Positions 1 to 4,899 of a stretch of 7,022 nucleotides of DNA are shown piece by piece. Both the position numbers and the translations under genes were made by a program. Under the pieces are notes generated by a model. The model had not been told where the DNA came from and did no database searches. It saw only the letters and a list, made by a program, of their open reading frames with translations. Origin of the DNA: JAUSNA01 sp964568885 (GTDB lineage: Bacteria; Patescibacteriota; Microgenomatia; Levybacterales; GWA1-39-11); the NCBI GenBank assembly GCA_964568885.1, contig CAZMSF010000045.1, positions 1 through 7,022 on the forward strand, read 5' to 3'. Positions within the stretch are counted from its first letter, which is position 1, and each line of letters begins with the position of its first letter.

Positions 1-54
1 ACCCGGATAACGTGTTCTTCAGACACGCGCCTTGACCAACTTGGCAATCTTGGC
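1..54 (-). tRNA. tRNA-Phe(GAA), 3' part outside the window
   Basis: Read on the minus strand from 54, the sequence gives a 7-nt acceptor strand GCCAAGA, TT at positions 8-9, a D arm with GCC/GGC stem, and a 5-bp anticodon stem CGTGT/ACACG. The loop is CTGAAGA, so the anticodon is GAA (Phe, UUU/UUC). A 5-nt variable loop TTATC follows, then the first T-stem bases CGGGT, where the window ends. The short variable loop fits a class I tRNA. The acceptor 3' strand cannot be checked. It is the last gene of the minus-strand cluster Leu-Val-Phe, about 26 nt after tRNA-Val. Confidence 0.85.
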
Positions 55-80
55 AAAGATTTCAATGTAAGTTGGTTTTG

Positions 81-153
81 TGGGCGATAGAGGATTCGAA
101 CCCCTGACATCTTCAGTGTAAATGAAGCGCTCTACCAGCTGAGCTAATCGCCC
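81..153 (-). tRNA. tRNA-Val(TAC)
   Basis: A full cloverleaf is read on the minus strand. It has acceptor GGGCGAT/ATCGCCC, a D arm GCTC...GAGC, anticodon stem CTTCA/TGAAG, and loop TTTACAC giving anticodon UAC (Val GUA, likely wobbling to other GUN). The T arm is AGGGG/CCTCT around TTCGAAT, and the discriminator is A. The next bases are CAA, so CCA is not encoded and must be added by a nucleotidyltransferase. Partial copies of its 5' end lie directly upstream in the transcription direction (196-281). Confidence 0.95.
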
Positions 154-195
154 TGATGTATCGCATGGCTCTTGGCTCCGTTGGCAAGCTTTGCT

Positions 196-216
196 TACCA
201 GCTGAGCTAATCGCCC
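196..216 (-). pseudogene. tRNA-Val 5' fragment (acceptor strand + D arm)
   Basis: These 21 bases are identical to 133-153, the first 21 nt of tRNA-Val(TAC). After the D loop the similarity stops. The following minus-strand sequence (down to about 155) has no anticodon stem, T arm or matching acceptor 3' strand, so this is not a working tRNA. It may be a by-product of recombination or slippage in the tRNA array. It could also affect folding or processing of the precursor, because its acceptor strand can compete for the true tRNA 3' strand. Confidence 0.75.
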
Positions 217-281
217 TTTCGGGCTCATCACTTTGTGTAATCGCCCTTTCGGGCTCATCTTTCTAAAGAAAGTAATCGCCC
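208..281 (-). repeat. Tandem tRNA-Val 5'-end units with GNRA-loop hairpins
   Basis: A 22-bp unit occurs at 208-229 and again, identical, at 238-259. A third, shorter copy of its first 9 bases lies at 273-281. On the minus strand each unit reads GATGAGCCC GAAA GGGCGATTA. This is a 4-bp GCCC/GGGC hairpin with a GAAA tetraloop (213-224 and 243-254), whose 3' side continues into GGGCGATTA, the first nine bases of tRNA-Val. The units fill the transcribed spacer between tRNA-Leu(GAG) and tRNA-Val. Origin by local duplication is likely; function is unknown. Confidence 0.75.
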
Positions 282-289
282 AAGAAATG

Positions 290-371
290 TGGGCTTGAGA
301 GGACTCGAACCTCCACACCTTACGGCACAGCCACCTCAAGACTGCGTGTATACCAATTTCACCACAAGCCC
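290..371 (-). tRNA. tRNA-Leu(GAG)
   Basis: A class II tRNA on the minus strand. The acceptor is GGGCTTG/CAAGCCC with an A discriminator. The D arm is GTG/CAC with loop AAATTGGTATA. The anticodon stem is CAGTC/GGCTG (one G-U), and loop TTGAGGT gives anticodon GAG (Leu CUC/CUU). A 13-nt variable arm and a T arm GGAGG/CCTCT follow. CCA is not encoded. It is the first gene of the minus-strand cluster Leu-Val-Phe and shares the D-arm style of the other two Leu tRNAs in this window. Confidence 0.94.
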
Positions 372-385
372 AAATGCGTCCCATT

Positions 386-413
386 ATTGTACCAAAATTA
401 GAATATAAAACAA
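386..413 (-). promoter_or_regulatory. Promoter of the tRNA Leu-Val-Phe cluster
   Basis: The minus strand has TACAAT at 391-386, with TTGTTT 16 bp upstream at 413-408. The predicted start near 379 would leave about 8 nt of leader before tRNA-Leu(GAG). The -35 is a partial match, so the call rests mainly on the -10 and its position. Confidence 0.5.
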
Positions 414-434
414 GCTAAAAGTCTTATCCTTTGC

Positions 435-440
435 TACAAT
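435..440 (+). promoter_or_regulatory. -10 box for the DUF475 gene (leaderless)
   Basis: TACAAT ends 7 nt before the ATG at 448, which puts the predicted transcript start at or next to the start codon. No convincing -35 is seen 16-18 bp upstream, and there is no Shine-Dalgarno. The same spacing recurs before other genes in this window, which supports the call. Confidence 0.45.
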
Positions 441-447
441 AGAACGC

Positions 448-1371
448 ATGGGATTTCTCACTCCACTATTGACCATAATCGGACTTGCGGTTTTTGAAAT
501 CGTTACAAGCATTGATAATGCCATCATCAATGCAAATGTTCTCTCTACAATGAGCCAAAAAGCACGGAAATGGTTCTTGTTTTGGGGCATACTTTTCGCC
601 GTTTTTGTTATAAGAGGAATTTTGCCTTTTCTTATTATTTATCTGACAAACCCTTCCCATTCTTTCTGGGAGGTACTGGGTACTACATTTAACGGATCTT
701 CCGAATCGGCTCATATCATTGAGGAGTCTTCGCGCGTTCTTCTTATTGGTGGGGGAGTATTTTTGGTCTTTTTATTTCTACATTGGGCTTTTCTTGAAAC
801 CAAGAGTTTTGCTTTCCGCTTTGAAAAACACTTGGAGTCTCAGGGAGTGTGGTTTTATGCGGTAGTGTCAGTTCTTTTGACCGTTATTGTGTGGGCCAGT
901 GTCGGAATCAATCCGACATTAGCAATTGGCGCGGTTGTAGGCTCAACCGGATTTTTCATCATCCATGGGGTAAGAGAGCAAGCGGAAAAGCAAGAAAGGA
1001 ATCTAATACGTTCCTCAGGGGCCATGTCCGATGTAAGTAAAATCATCTATCTTGAGATTTTAGATGCAACTTTTTCAATTGACGGGGTAGTCGGAGCCTT
1101 CGCATTCACCTTTTCAGTCCTTTTAATCCTTATTGGAAATGGAATTGGCGCTTTTGTTTTGCGTCAACTGACCGTAGGCAATATACACCGCATACAACAA
1201 TATATATTTCTCAAGAACGGTGCGATGTACTCAATAGCAATCCTTGGAAGTATAATGCTTTTGGACGGATTTGGATACAAAATTCCTAACTGGATTTCTC
1301 CCTTGACAACTTTGCTTATAATCTTTTATTTTTTCTACCGTTCAAGAAGCACTAAGCCCACGCTCCGATGA
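448..1371 (+). CDS. DUF475 / TerC-like integral membrane protein
   Basis: A 307-aa polytopic membrane protein with about eight or nine hydrophobic segments. The family is marked by two acidic in-membrane motifs, both present. The first is E17 followed by SIDNAIINANVL at 21-32; the second is EILDATFSIDGVVGAFAFT at 203-221. This pattern belongs to DUF475, a relative of the TerC/LysE-type transporters. TerC relatives are linked to tellurite resistance and Mn2+ export, so ion transport is a reasonable guess but not shown for DUF475. Length is normal and the protein appears complete. ATG 448 is chosen because it opens directly onto the first membrane helix and lies 7 nt after a -10 box. It ends with TGA and overlaps the convergent DUF1761 gene by 20 bp. 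Confidence 0.88.
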   Translation: MGFLTPLLTIIGLAVFEIVTSIDNAIINANVLSTMSQKARKWFLFWGILFAVFVIRGILPFLIIYLTNPSHSFWEVLGTTFNGSSESAHIIEESSRVLLIGGGVFLVFLFLHWAFLETKSFAFRFEKHLESQGVWFYAVVSVLLTVIVWASVGINPTLAIGAVVGSTGFFIIHGVREQAEKQERNLIRSSGAMSDVSKIIYLEILDATFSIDGVVGAFAFTFSVLLILIGNGIGAFVLRQLTVGNIHRIQQYIFLKNGAMYSIAILGSIMLLDGFGYKIPNWISPLTTLLIIFYFFYRSRSTKPTLR

Positions 1372-1759
1372 CTCCCCCCGCAATAAGTAGAAATACTAAA
1401 TAGTACCCGTTTTCTATATAGAAAAGATCCCATGCTTTTTTTTCAAAAAGCACCTCGGAAAGCTTGACAGGGACTATAAATCCAAGCCATATCCAAAAAG
1501 CAATAATAACTCCGGTAGCAACATCCTTTGTAGCCGCCATTCCAACTGTCATGGCCAAAACATATGAAGTAACAAGCGAGCCCACGAACATCATTCCATA
1601 AGTTTTTGGCATGTCCTTTTTTCCCTTTTCCATTTCCTCTTTCGTCATGGAAATCAATTTCATCCATTTCTTTCCAAAAATTGGACCATACCACAATGAG
1701 CCGACAACCATACTTAAGACCGCAGACACAATAACAGCTAATAAATTTACTGATGGCAT
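1352..1759 (-). CDS. DUF1761-like small membrane protein
   Basis: A 135-aa protein with four hydrophobic segments, at roughly residues 5-25, 56-75, 82-100 and 117-135. The sequence LWYGPIFGKKWMK (22-34) after the first helix, followed by a charged loop with a conserved-looking MTKEEM stretch, is typical of DUF1761. The function of that family is not known. The start is strongly supported: AGGAGGTGA lies 6 nt before the ATG, one of only two strong Shine-Dalgarno sites in the window. The 3' end overlaps the end of the DUF475 gene on the other strand by 20 bp, with no terminator between them. It could be co-transcribed with the small gene at 1821-2042, which lies 61 nt upstream on the same strand. 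Confidence 0.85.
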   Translation of the reverse strand: MPSVNLLAVIVSAVLSMVVGSLWYGPIFGKKWMKLISMTKEEMEKGKKDMPKTYGMMFVGSLVTSYVLAMTVGMAATKDVATGVIIAFWIWLGFIVPVKLSEVLFEKKAWDLFYIENGYYLVFLLIAGGVIGAWA

Positions 1760-1765
1760 ATCATT

Positions 1766-1774
1766 TCACCTCCT
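1766..1774 (-). promoter_or_regulatory. Strong Shine-Dalgarno of the DUF1761 gene
   Basis: The minus strand reads AGGAGGTGA, a near-perfect match to the 16S 3' end, 6 nt before ATG 1759. It fixes the start. A strong SD fits an internal gene of a transcript begun farther upstream, in contrast to the leaderless starts elsewhere. Confidence 0.85.
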
Positions 1775-1820
1775 CTCAAATTAGGGTTCTTCTTGAAGAT
1801 AGCACCGGAAATTAATTGAG

Positions 1821-2042
1821 TCAATAGAGCCTCGTATGGAGAAATTTTGAGGGTTCTTCGTCGAATTTCCTGAAGTGCTTGTTTCCGATAAGCGATGACA
1901 AGATGTGTGACAACAATATATAGAGCATCATCCCTCCGACAAATGAATATACGAACCCAACACTCGTCAAATGAGGGGAGAGAAAGTCTACAAGGCTGGC
2001 CATTATTGCCCCGGGTACAAGTGACATGAGAATACTTTTCAT
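1821..2042 (-). CDS. Small membrane protein of unknown function (73 aa)
   Basis: The protein has two hydrophobic stretches, about residues 2-19 and 28-52, and a charged C-terminal tail (HFRKFDEEPSKF). It is probably a two-helix membrane protein with the tail in the cytoplasm. I do not recognise a family. Support for a real gene is the amphipathic layout, the same strand as the downstream DUF1761 gene, and a -10-like TAAGAT (minus strand, 2056-2051) ending 8 nt before the ATG. An overlapping longer frame on this strand (1747-2244) is less likely because it runs through tRNA-Leu(CAG). An internal ATG six codons in is an alternative start. Confidence 0.6.
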   Translation of the reverse strand: MKSILMSLVPGAIMASLVDFLSPHLTSVGFVYSFVGGMMLYILLSHILSSLIGNKHFRKFDEEPSKFLHTRLY

Positions 2043-2050
2043 TTCGAGAA

Positions 2051-2056
2051 ATCTTA
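2051..2056 (-). promoter_or_regulatory. Possible -10 box for the 73-aa membrane protein
   Basis: TAAGAT on the minus strand lies 8 nt before ATG 2042, matching the leaderless spacing seen elsewhere. The -35 region is only T-rich, so the support is weak. Confidence 0.35.
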
Positions 2057-2112
2057 TCCCAATAAGGTAAATTCGAAAAAAGAGAAAAATAAGAAGAAAG
2101 TAAGAGACTTAA

Positions 2113-2135
2113 GTGCCCGAGAGAGGAATCGAACC
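2113..2135 (-). pseudogene. tRNA-Leu 3' fragment (T arm + acceptor strand)
   Basis: These 23 bases match 2167-2189, the 3' end of tRNA-Leu(CAG), at 22 of 23 positions. On the minus strand the fragment reads through the T loop (TTCGATT) into the acceptor 3' strand CTCGGGC, but the T stem no longer pairs. Between fragment and gene is a short hairpin TTCTTGC/GCAAGAA (about 2140-2155). Duplicated tRNA 3' ends are typical of integrase attachment sites. Here only about 31 bp separates the copies, so a simple tandem duplication that later decayed is more likely. Confidence 0.7.
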
Positions 2136-2167
2136 AGCATTCTTGCAAGCAAGAAATGAGGTTCTTG

Positions 2168-2250
2168 TGCCCGAGAGAGGACTCGAACCTCCACATCACA
2201 AGTGATACAGCGTTCTGAACACTGCGTGTATACCATTTCACCACTCGGGC
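2168..2250 (-). tRNA. tRNA-Leu(CAG)
   Basis: A class II tRNA on the minus strand. It has acceptor GCCCGAG/CTCGGGC with an A discriminator, D arm GTG/CAC, and anticodon stem CAGTG/CGCTG. Loop TTCAGAA gives anticodon CAG (Leu CUG). A 15-nt variable arm with TATCAC/GTGATG-type pairing and a T arm GGAGG/CCTCT follow. CCA is not encoded. Its predicted leader carries two tandem hairpins (2264-2329), and a broken copy of its 3' end lies downstream. Confidence 0.94.
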
Positions 2251-2263
2251 CTATTTTACCTTT

Positions 2264-2329
2264 CTAATCCCGAGTGTCGATCTCACTCGGGCAAAAAACT
2301 TCTTAATTCCAAGTGTTTATCTCACCCGG
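2264..2329 (-). repeat. Two tandem hairpins in the tRNA-Leu(CAG) leader
   Basis: Hairpin A pairs 2269-2276 with 2284-2291 (8 bp, CCCGAGTG/CACTCGGG, 7-nt loop). Hairpin B pairs 2309-2315 with 2323-2329. In B two pairs are A-C mismatches on the plus strand but G-U wobbles on the minus strand, so the structure survives only in a minus-strand transcript. The two units are roughly three-quarters identical and each ends in ATTA followed by a purine-rich GAAAG/AGAAG. Arm A repeats GCCCGAGTG, the first nine bases of the tRNA. Confidence 0.65.
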
Positions 2330-2338
2330 ATGCTTCCT

Positions 2339-2368
2339 ATTTTAGCAAAACTTTCCACTAAATATCAG
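2339..2368 (-). promoter_or_regulatory. Candidate promoter of tRNA-Leu(CAG)
   Basis: The minus strand has TAAAAT at 2344-2339 and CTGATA 18 bp upstream. Transcription would start near 2332 and give an 80-nt leader containing both hairpins before the tRNA 5' end at 2250. Another AT-rich hexamer at 2258-2253 lies too close to the tRNA to serve. Confidence 0.4.
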
Positions 2369-2398
2369 TTTGTATCATTGAGATTGTTTTTAACATCA

Positions 2399-2427
2399 TT
2401 GACACAAATATTTTCACATGATTAAGT
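2399..2427 (+). promoter_or_regulatory. Promoter of the anchored wall hydrolase gene
   Basis: A consensus TTGACA (2399-2404) is followed 17 bp later by TTAAGT (2422-2427), ending 6 nt before ATG 2434. The -10 is poor, but the -35 is perfect and the spacing to the ATG repeats the leaderless pattern. Confidence 0.5.
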
Positions 2428-2433
2428 AGGGAC

Positions 2434-3084
2434 ATGGAACAGACCCCTGGCCTGGAAGAACATAAAGATGATGGCCTCTTACCTCAAAAATCAAAAAAGA
2501 ACTTCCTGCCCGGTAAAATCTTTCTGATTGGCTCTTACTTTGCGGCGATACCGGTTTTCATAGTATTTCTGGCCCTTTTTTCCTTGTATATCAAATACGA
2601 AAGCAATGGATATGTATCGCGGCAAGAGCATAAGCCTCAATTTCAAGCATTACCCAATACGAACAACCAAAGCAGTATTGGGGTTGAATTATCGGACGCA
2701 AGGATAAAGAATTTGGACGACTTTTTTGCCAAGTACGATTCCCCTCTTGAGGGACACGCTAAAACCATCGTAAGCGAGGCGGATGCACACAATATTGATT
2801 ACAGGTTGCTTCCGGCAATTGCCATGCAAGAGAGCACATTATGCAAAAGAGTAATTAAAAATTCTCATAATTGCTGGGGGTATGGCATATATGGAGGGAA
2901 AGTAACAAAATTTGCCGATTATGATGAAGCAATAAAGACGGTCACGTCAACACTGGCAAGGAAGTACGTTCAAAAAGGCTTGGTGAACCCGCACGATATA
3001 GTCAAGCTCTACACGCCCTCAGACACCGGTAAATGGCCACAGGTTGTGAGTCTTATCATGCAAAAGCTTTCGGATTCTTTATAA
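2434..3084 (+). CDS. Membrane-anchored GH73/lysozyme-like wall hydrolase
   Basis: A 216-aa protein in three parts: a charged cytoplasmic N-terminus (1-27), one transmembrane helix (about 28-54), and an outer linker followed by a catalytic-type domain (about 90-216). The domain has the glucosaminidase/lysozyme-fold layout: LLPAIAMQES with candidate catalytic E133, NCWGYGIYGG (146-155) where GH73 proteins carry their N-x-F/W-G-I turn, then FADYDEAIKTVTSTLARKY. Likely role: cutting peptidoglycan glycan strands close to the membrane during growth or division. C137 and C147 could form a disulfide. It is a paralogue of the next gene, sharing the D/E-KY-x-SPL-G, LLPAIA-x-x-ES and WGxG blocks. Activity is inferred from motif only; it could be a non-catalytic wall-binding relative. 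Confidence 0.78.
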   Translation: MEQTPGLEEHKDDGLLPQKSKKNFLPGKIFLIGSYFAAIPVFIVFLALFSLYIKYESNGYVSRQEHKPQFQALPNTNNQSSIGVELSDARIKNLDDFFAKYDSPLEGHAKTIVSEADAHNIDYRLLPAIAMQESTLCKRVIKNSHNCWGYGIYGGKVTKFADYDEAIKTVTSTLARKYVQKGLVNPHDIVKLYTPSDTGKWPQVVSLIMQKLSDSL

Positions 3085-3098
3085 TTAGCCTCAAACAA

Positions 3099-3149
3099 CT
3101 AGCAATAACTTATAGTTTAGTGCTTGACAAACCCATAGTTATTTGCTAG
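3099..3149. repeat. Inverted repeat embracing the 3124-3152 promoter
   Basis: CTAGCAATAACT at 3099-3110 is mirrored by AGTTATTTGCTAG at 3137-3149, a perfect match apart from one extra T. The -35 box lies in the 26-bp loop, and the right arm runs into the -10. The position suggests an operator for a dimeric or looping regulator, or a cruciform. It is upstream of the predicted start, so it does not act as RNA from this promoter. It could act as an RNA hairpin on transcripts reading out of the upstream gene. Confidence 0.55.
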
Positions 3150-3152
3150 AAT
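3124..3152 (+). promoter_or_regulatory. Consensus promoter upstream of the secreted hydrolase
   Basis: TTGACA (3124-3129), 17 bp, TAGAAT (3147-3152). The predicted start is near 3159, only a few bases before the terminator hairpin at 3162. No start codon lies between start and hairpin, so unlike the promoters at 5636 and 6662 this one has no leader peptide. Confidence 0.7.
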
Positions 3153-3161
3153 ACACATTAG

Positions 3162-3200
3162 ATCCTAAGGTAGCCCAAAACTACTTTAGGATTTTTTTTT
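3162..3200 (+). terminator. Intrinsic terminator at the very start of the transcript
   Basis: A 12-bp stem pairs 3162-3173 with 3181-3192 (one G-U, 7-nt loop CCCAAAA), followed directly by nine T residues (3192-3200). The minus strand has no U-run after the hairpin, so it acts only rightward. It can end transcription from the upstream hydrolase gene and would also stop transcripts from the 3124 promoter after about 40 nt. That would yield a tiny stable RNA or an attenuated leader for the gene at 3276. Confidence 0.8.
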
Positions 3201-3217
3201 GGTAAACACCTCATTTT

Positions 3218-3240
3218 AGGTTTGAATCTCCCTCAAACCT
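3218..3240 (+). promoter_or_regulatory. Hairpin in the 5' UTR of the secreted hydrolase
   Basis: AGGTTTGA (3218-3225) and TCAAACCT (3233-3240) form a perfect 8-bp stem with a 7-nt loop, 35 nt before ATG 3276. There is no U-run, so it is not a terminator. It lies between the leader terminator and the gene, where it may stabilise the read-through mRNA. Confidence 0.5.
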
Positions 3241-3275
3241 CATATTTAGGCAAGCTCCACAAAGCTTTCCCAAAT

Positions 3276-3803
3276 ATGCAAAAAGTAATCACGATTCTGC
3301 TCACAATTACAATATTGACCGCTTTTACTGCGGGTAAGACGGATGCTGCCCAAAAGCAGTCCCAATCTATTGTCGTTGCTATGAATGCCTCAGATATGAG
3401 AGCGACGGCTTTGGAGAGGGTGTTTGAAAAGTATCATTCACCGCTTGCCGGATATGCTGACTCCTATGTATCCATTGCCGACAAATATGAAATAGACTGG
3501 AAACTTTTGCCTGCAATTGCGGGTCTCGAGTCCTCATTCGGTAAAGCTCAACTTGCCGGTTCGTACAACTCCTACGGATGGGGTGGAGGAAGGATTTATT
3601 TTAGCTCTGTGGAAGACGGCATAGATACAGTGCTTAATGGACTCAAAACCAGATATATGAGCCGTGGAGCAACAACTGTCGAGACTATTGCACCTATTTA
3701 TTCTGAAAGCCCTACATGGGCCCCGAGAGTAAGGAAGTTCATGAATGAAATTGATTCCGAGTACCAGAAATTGGGCATGAACAAGCTTGCCCTCACCATT
3801 TAA
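3276..3803 (+). CDS. Secreted GH73/lysozyme-like wall hydrolase
   Basis: A 175-aa protein starting with a typical Sec signal peptide: MQK, a hydrophobic stretch to about residue 19, and likely cleavage near DAA-QK (residues 23-27). The mature part resembles the preceding gene and GH73 domains: LERVFEKYHSPLAGY (46-60), LLPAIAGLESSFGKAQLA (78-95) with candidate catalytic E85, YNSYGWGGG (97-105), and a repeat-like VEDGIDTVLNGLKTRY block. A likely role is peptidoglycan cleavage in the envelope, separate from the anchored paralogue. ATG 3276 is preferred over the in-frame TTG at 3222, because the latter would put 18 extra residues before the signal peptide and lies in a hairpin. No Shine-Dalgarno is visible. 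Expression seems to depend on read-through of the terminator at 3162-3200. Confidence 0.8.
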   Translation: MQKVITILLTITILTAFTAGKTDAAQKQSQSIVVAMNASDMRATALERVFEKYHSPLAGYADSYVSIADKYEIDWKLLPAIAGLESSFGKAQLAGSYNSYGWGGGRIYFSSVEDGIDTVLNGLKTRYMSRGATTVETIAPIYSESPTWAPRVRKFMNEIDSEYQKLGMNKLALTI

Positions 3804-3827
3804 TCGAACCGCTATATAGGGTATAAT
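3799..3827 (+). promoter_or_regulatory. Promoter of tRNA-Leu(TAG)
   Basis: A perfect TATAAT (3822-3827) lies 8 nt before the first tRNA base, so the primary transcript would start almost at the mature 5' end. TTTAAT at 3799-3804 is a weak -35 at 17 bp, overlapping the stop codon of the upstream gene. Confidence 0.65.
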
Positions 3828-3835
3828 CTAACGAC

Positions 3836-3918
3836 GCGGGCGTGGTGAAATGGTATACACGTTAGTTTTAGGAACTAATGAGCGTAAGCTCGTGGGGGTT
3901 CAAGTCCTCTCGCCCGCA
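3836..3918 (+). tRNA. tRNA-Leu(TAG)
   Basis: A class II tRNA with acceptor GCGGGCG/CGCCCGC and an A discriminator. The D arm is GTG/CAC with loop AAATGGTATA. The anticodon stem is TTAGT/ACTAA, and loop TTTAGGA gives anticodon UAG (Leu CUA). The variable arm is GAGC-GTAA-GCTC, and the T arm is GGGGG/CCTCT. The bases after the discriminator are CA, so CCA is not encoded. It is the third leucine isoacceptor in the window and sits alone between two protein genes. Confidence 0.95.
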
Positions 3919-3923
3919 CAATA

Positions 3924-3952
3924 TTTACTTTTGAATTCAAATCCTTTATAAT
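3924..3952 (+). promoter_or_regulatory. Leaderless promoter of the trigger factor gene
   Basis: TTTACT (3924-3929), 17 bp, TATAAT (3947-3952), ending 8 nt before ATG 3961. The predicted start falls at the start codon, and there is no Shine-Dalgarno. It lies directly after tRNA-Leu(TAG). Confidence 0.65.
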
Positions 3953-3960
3953 TCTCACTT

Positions 3961-4824
3961 ATGGCTGAAGAGGTAAAAAGGGCACAAAAACCCGCTCCAA
4001 AAGAGGGAATATTACGAAAAGATGACGGTACCATTGAGATAACTGTCATAATCCCATGGTCTGAGGCCAAAAAGGCACAAGAAGAAATAGAAGAAGAGTT
4101 GGTAAAACAGGTAAAAATTGCAGGCTTTCGCCCCGGGCAGGCTCCTAAAAACATTGCAAAAAACAAGCTGAATCCGGAATTGGTAAAAGAGGAGATGCTA
4201 AAAAAAATCGTCGGAAAAGCGTATAACGACGCAATTAAGAAGCATAACCTAAATCCACTCATCACCCCGCACATTCATATCGAAGTTTTCACCGAAGGGA
4301 CAGACGTGGTATTTACTGCAGAAACCTGTGAAGAACCCAGAATTGAGCTCGGTAAATATAAAGAAGCAATACAAAAAGTGACTTCAAAGAGCAAAATATT
4401 GGTACCGGGCAAAGAAGAAGAAAAGGCAACTCTTGATGACATACTTGATGCTGCAATGAAGGCTGTTGAGATCAAAGTTCCTAACGTTCTTATTGAGAAT
4501 GAGGTCTCACGGTTGCTTTCCCAAATGCTTGACGAGCTGAAAAAACTGGGACTGTCGCTTGACCAATACCTTACTTCACGCAAACTTGACCCTGAAAAGC
4601 TTCGGGAAGAGTACAAAATGAAAGCGGAACAAGATTTAAAGCTTGAATTTTTCTTGCGTAAAGTCGCCGATGAAGAGAAGATAACGGTTGAAAAGGAAGA
4701 CATTGAAAAAGCATTGGCAAGCATTGAAAATCCGACCGAAAGAGAAGAGGTTATGAAGAATCCGTACTTAGTCGCATCAATCATCCGACAACAAAAAACC
4801 ATTTCTTTTCTTTCAACCCTTTAA
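3961..4824 (+). CDS. tig: Trigger factor lacking the PPIase domain
   Basis: A 287-aa chaperone that would bind the ribosome at the exit tunnel and shield nascent chains. The N-terminal domain (about 16-135) holds the ribosome-docking signature GFRPGQAP at 55-62 and ends with ELGKYK (129-134). In standard trigger factors (about 430 aa) an FKBP-type prolyl isomerase domain follows. Here the chain passes through a short linker (about 140-155) straight into the C-terminal chaperone arms: VEIKVPNVLIENEVSRLL (169-186), LREEYKMKAEQDLKLEFFLRKVADEEKITV (214-243), and a terminal QQKTISFLSTL. The loss is clean, with no frameshift, so it looks like a family trait and not decay. A lysine- and proline-rich N-terminal extension of about 15 residues precedes the domain. 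The start is fixed by a -10 box 8 nt upstream. Confidence 0.88.
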   Translation: MAEEVKRAQKPAPKEGILRKDDGTIEITVIIPWSEAKKAQEEIEEELVKQVKIAGFRPGQAPKNIAKNKLNPELVKEEMLKKIVGKAYNDAIKKHNLNPLITPHIHIEVFTEGTDVVFTAETCEEPRIELGKYKEAIQKVTSKSKILVPGKEEEKATLDDILDAAMKAVEIKVPNVLIENEVSRLLSQMLDELKKLGLSLDQYLTSRKLDPEKLREEYKMKAEQDLKLEFFLRKVADEEKITVEKEDIEKALASIENPTEREEVMKNPYLVASIIRQQKTISFLSTL

Positions 4825-4899
4825 GGCTTAGTTCTTACAAATTTCATTCGCAACGCCTCTTTTAATTTTCCCCCCACGTGTTACAATTTCATTACTGGA

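Noticed and set aside
208..259. GATGAG...GAAA on the minus strand, reminiscent of a hammerhead ribozyme core
   Set aside because: The GAAA is the tetraloop of a GCCC/GGGC hairpin, and no flanking stems I and III or cleavage-site strand can be drawn.
208..281. Short regularly spaced repeats resembling a CRISPR array
   Set aside because: Only two full copies 30 bp apart, with an 8-bp gap, and the repeat core is a tRNA fragment.
19..384. 121-codon minus-strand frame across the tRNA cluster
   Set aside because: It runs through tRNA-Leu, tRNA-Val and most of tRNA-Phe; its repeated peptide motifs come from the tRNA-fragment repeats.
2113..2189. An integrated mobile element bounded by tRNA repeats
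   Set aside because: Only about 31 bp lies between the copies, and no integrase or other cargo is present.
1747..2244. 165-codon minus-strand frame
   Set aside because: It overlaps tRNA-Leu(CAG), the 73-aa membrane protein gene and the DUF1761 start; its composition is that of a shadow frame.
3222..3275. TTG start giving an 18-residue longer secreted hydrolase
   Set aside because: The extension would bury the signal peptide, and the TTG lies in a hairpin stem with no Shine-Dalgarno; ATG 3276 begins exactly at the signal peptide.
3900..4802. Two long minus-strand frames (124 and 175 codons) antisense to trigger factor
   Set aside because: They are Ser- and Phe-rich antisense shadows of a clearly recognisable trigger factor.
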